From the NCBI GenBank assembly GCA_964612555.1, contig CAZTBW010000003.1:186001-250000 (forward strand): 64,000 bases of DNA, written 5' to 3'. This DNA is from DAOLCO01 sp964612555 (GTDB lineage: Bacteria > Bdellovibrionota_C > UBA2361 > SZUA-149 > DAOLCO01). The notes under the pieces are model-generated. The model was not told the DNA's origin. It did no database searches and saw only the letters and a program-made list of their open reading frames with translations. A program made the translations under genes and the position numbers. This document shows positions 62,665 to 64,000 of the stretch, piece by piece; position 1 is the stretch's first letter, and each line of letters begins with the position of its first letter.

Positions 62665-63847
62665 TTATGACTCCCTGTAGTAAATTGTGACTGACGAGTA
62701 ATTTATTTGCGAGCGGGTCATCGCTCGGATTTCCGTCGTTGAGTTGACGGGCTTCATTAATAGTTTGAAGACCAGTAGATACTTGCATTACTAGAGCTTC
62801 GGTTTGAGCTTTCAAGTCTCCACGGAGAAGACTCTTCATGTTGAACTTAACGAACCTCGGGTCTTCATAACCAATCAGTTGATGCTTGATGGCATTCTCG
62901 TATCTCGTAATATGCGGCTGAATGGTGTACGTTACCCACATTATGCCGAGTTGCTCAATTGAGGCATAGCTCATTCCAGATTCAGTGACCCCGATCATCA
63001 CTGGTGGCACACGATAGATTCTTGCGACATTCGTTACGCAATAATTCGCAGCTTCAATAAACTGATTATCTCTGTTATTTTGTACGAACTGCTGATACTT
63101 CATCCCATCTTCCAGCAGCGCAAATTTGTTATAGTTATCTGACCCTAGGTATTTCTTGAACGAGTCCATGAATGCATTACGAGCCTCGTCACTCTCAAAG
63201 GCATATGCTGGTGGAACTTCAATGAAGCCACCTAAGAAAGCTCCTTTCTCATATACATTCACACCATGATTCTGTATGTTTGAAGCCATCAGAAAGACTT
63301 TTTCACACTCTTCATCAGGCGATCTTCCAATGATTCCATCTTTGGTGTTGTAGCGAACGTGGAAAATATCTTTTTGAGTGTAATTATATTCTGATCTTCC
63401 ATCAGTATAAACGTAACCAAGTCTTTGGTTATCGATGATCTTTACCGTCATTCGTAAAGAATCTAACGGCATCAAGGATGTTATCTCACCTGCTTTATTC
63501 CTCTTAATTAGAGAGTAAGAGTTCCCATCGTCTAATCTGCAATTTGTTTGAGACTCGAAGAAGTCCATTGAGGACATCATTTCATTTGGTGCGTACTTAA
63601 GCAGATTGTATAGTCTGTCATTTTTTGAGATGAGTTTTTTTCCGTCATCGTCCTCTTCCATTAGAATAGCTGGAAGCATAGAAACAGATTCGGAGATAGC
63701 AAGCTTACAAGCATAGGCAGCCGCAATCCCATCTGCAACAGCAGAACGAGTCATAGAGTGCCAGAAGTTCTTTTTACCCGGGATAGAATTATTCCGATTT
63801 TGATCGCTCCCCTTTTCAGCCTTTTTTTTAAATGAAAAAATTCCCAT
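62633..63847 (-). CDS. Portal protein
   Basis: A 404-residue HK97-type portal. It has the MGIFSFKKKAEKGSDQNRNN basic start, SISESVSMLPAIL-like core (AISESVSMLPAILM), DIFHVRYNTKDGIIGRSPDE and RVPPVMIGVTESGMSYASIE. It forms the DNA channel at one capsid vertex. Its start lies 20 bp from the late repeat core. Confidence 0.94.
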   Translation of the reverse strand: MGIFSFKKKAEKGSDQNRNNSIPGKKNFWHSMTRSAVADGIAAAYACKLAISESVSMLPAILMEEDDDGKKLISKNDRLYNLLKYAPNEMMSSMDFFESQTNCRLDDGNSYSLIKRNKAGEITSLMPLDSLRMTVKIIDNQRLGYVYTDGRSEYNYTQKDIFHVRYNTKDGIIGRSPDEECEKVFLMASNIQNHGVNVYEKGAFLGGFIEVPPAYAFESDEARNAFMDSFKKYLGSDNYNKFALLEDGMKYQQFVQNNRDNQFIEAANYCVTNVARIYRVPPVMIGVTESGMSYASIEQLGIMWVTYTIQPHITRYENAIKHQLIGYEDPRFVKFNMKSLLRGDLKAQTEALVMQVSTGLQTINEARQLNDGNPSDDPLANKLLVSHNLLQGVINETSGQNNQQ

Positions 63848-63866
63848 TCACTTAGTGAAACAGGAT

Positions 63867-63882
63867 TTAACTCGCTGTCTAG
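63867..63882 (-). repeat. Late-region repeat core, copy 3
   Basis: TTAACTCGCTGTCTAG differs from copy 2 at one base of 16. It includes the TAG stop of the terminase gene and precedes portal by 20 bp. Confidence 0.6.
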
Positions 63883-64000
63883 CCTACGAATATCCCCCGT
63901 CTCTTGTTATAAACAAAGTTTTGAGGCTCAGGGGCAATAAGGAGTCGACCAATAGCCATTGCAGAAGAAACAACACCATCTATCTTTTCTTCCGATTTGT
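63879..64000 (-). CDS. Terminase large subunit, C-terminus
   Basis: Forty or so C-terminal residues: KSEEKIDGVVSSAMAIGRLL, then a short tail ending GIFVG. The KxDGVVxxAMAxGR pattern is the last motif of the terminase nuclease domain, and the position upstream of portal agrees. The rest lies outside the window. Confidence 0.82.
   Translation of the reverse strand, partial: KSEEKIDGVVSSAMAIGRLLIAPEPQNFVYNKRRGIFVG

Larger units (their letters stand above)
38485..64000. mobile_element. Lambda-like siphophage prophage, right end outside the window
   Basis: Starts at the tRNA-Gly junction. The short plus-strand left arm holds hicAB, lysozyme, small genes and an HTH. The minus-strand late region holds in order (right to left) terminase, portal, protease, capsid, connectors, tail tube, frameshifted chaperones, tape measure, tail tip, fibre and lysis genes. 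The head module is HK97-type and the tail is lambda-type. Integrase, early replication genes and the main repressor are not visible and should lie beyond 64000. No disrupted gene was seen, so it may be active. Confidence 0.9.

Noticed and set aside
1..64000. CRISPR array
   Set aside because: No regularly spaced short repeats of 24-40 bp seen anywhere; the short repeats found are dispersed or in coding sequence.

Overview
The window looks like a chromosome segment of a Gram-negative-type bacterium of uncertain phylum. The evidence is cell-wall genes (ddl, murF), zinc-type hemB, secreted and lipid-anchored proteins, and a lambda-like prophage whose tail has a J-type tip protein. The tmRNA is one-piece and encodes the tag ANDNDYAPVALAA. 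I cannot place the organism more precisely from sequence alone.

Layout. (1) 1-3.4 kb: minus-strand ddl (partial), murF and an alpha/beta hydrolase. (2) 3.4-18.25 kb: ssrA followed by a 14.5 kb A+T-rich island bounded by a 17-bp direct repeat of the ssrA 3' end (attL 3762-3778, attR 18231-18247). The island carries a tyrosine integrase, an AlpA-like excisionase and a helicase-primase fusion, so it resembles a replicating satellite or ICE-like element. Its cargo is mainly defence: a repressor/operator-controlled unit with a beta-repeat protein and a GmrSD-like DUF262-HNH nuclease; a CBASS operon (patatin effector, CD-NTase, E2-like protein fused to SEC-C) with a divergent HTH/ImmA-like pair resembling CapH/CapP; an alpha-solenoid protein; and a RelE/ParE-type toxin-antitoxin pair. 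(3) 18.25-22.0 kb: a 101-bp inverted-repeat element, GIY-YIG, a DUF3883 nuclease-like gene, an unknown gene and a HAD phosphatase. (4) 22-38 kb: ordinary chromosomal genes, namely a P1B-4 metal ATPase, an envelope glycosylation operon, a flavoprotein, DinB, a SulP-carbonic anhydrase fusion, TerC, DoxX, an amidohydrolase, hemB, a frameshifted periplasmic binding protein and a membrane protein.

(5) 38.4-64 kb: a prophage, incomplete at the right edge, inserted in a tRNA-Gly(GCC) gene. The plus-strand left arm has hicAB, a lysozyme, and a five-gene operon of small unknown proteins ending in an Aca2/YdiL-like HTH gene. That operon has a sigma70 promoter with a perfect inverted repeat in its spacer, which is the architecture of anti-CRISPR (acr-aca) operons. 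The minus-strand late region runs terminase, portal, protease, capsid, connectors, tail tube, frameshifted G/GT chaperone, tape measure, tail tip (J), fibre and lysis cassette. A short repeat recurs in front of the portal, capsid, tail-tube and lysis-side genes and may be a late control element.

Most worth a second look: the candidate acr-aca operon; the pair of 101-bp inverted-repeat elements that both sit exactly on the 3' end of a tRNA or tmRNA gene in the same orientation; the CBASS operon with its E2-SEC-C fusion and HTH/protease pair; and the operator-controlled beta-repeat plus GmrSD-like unit.
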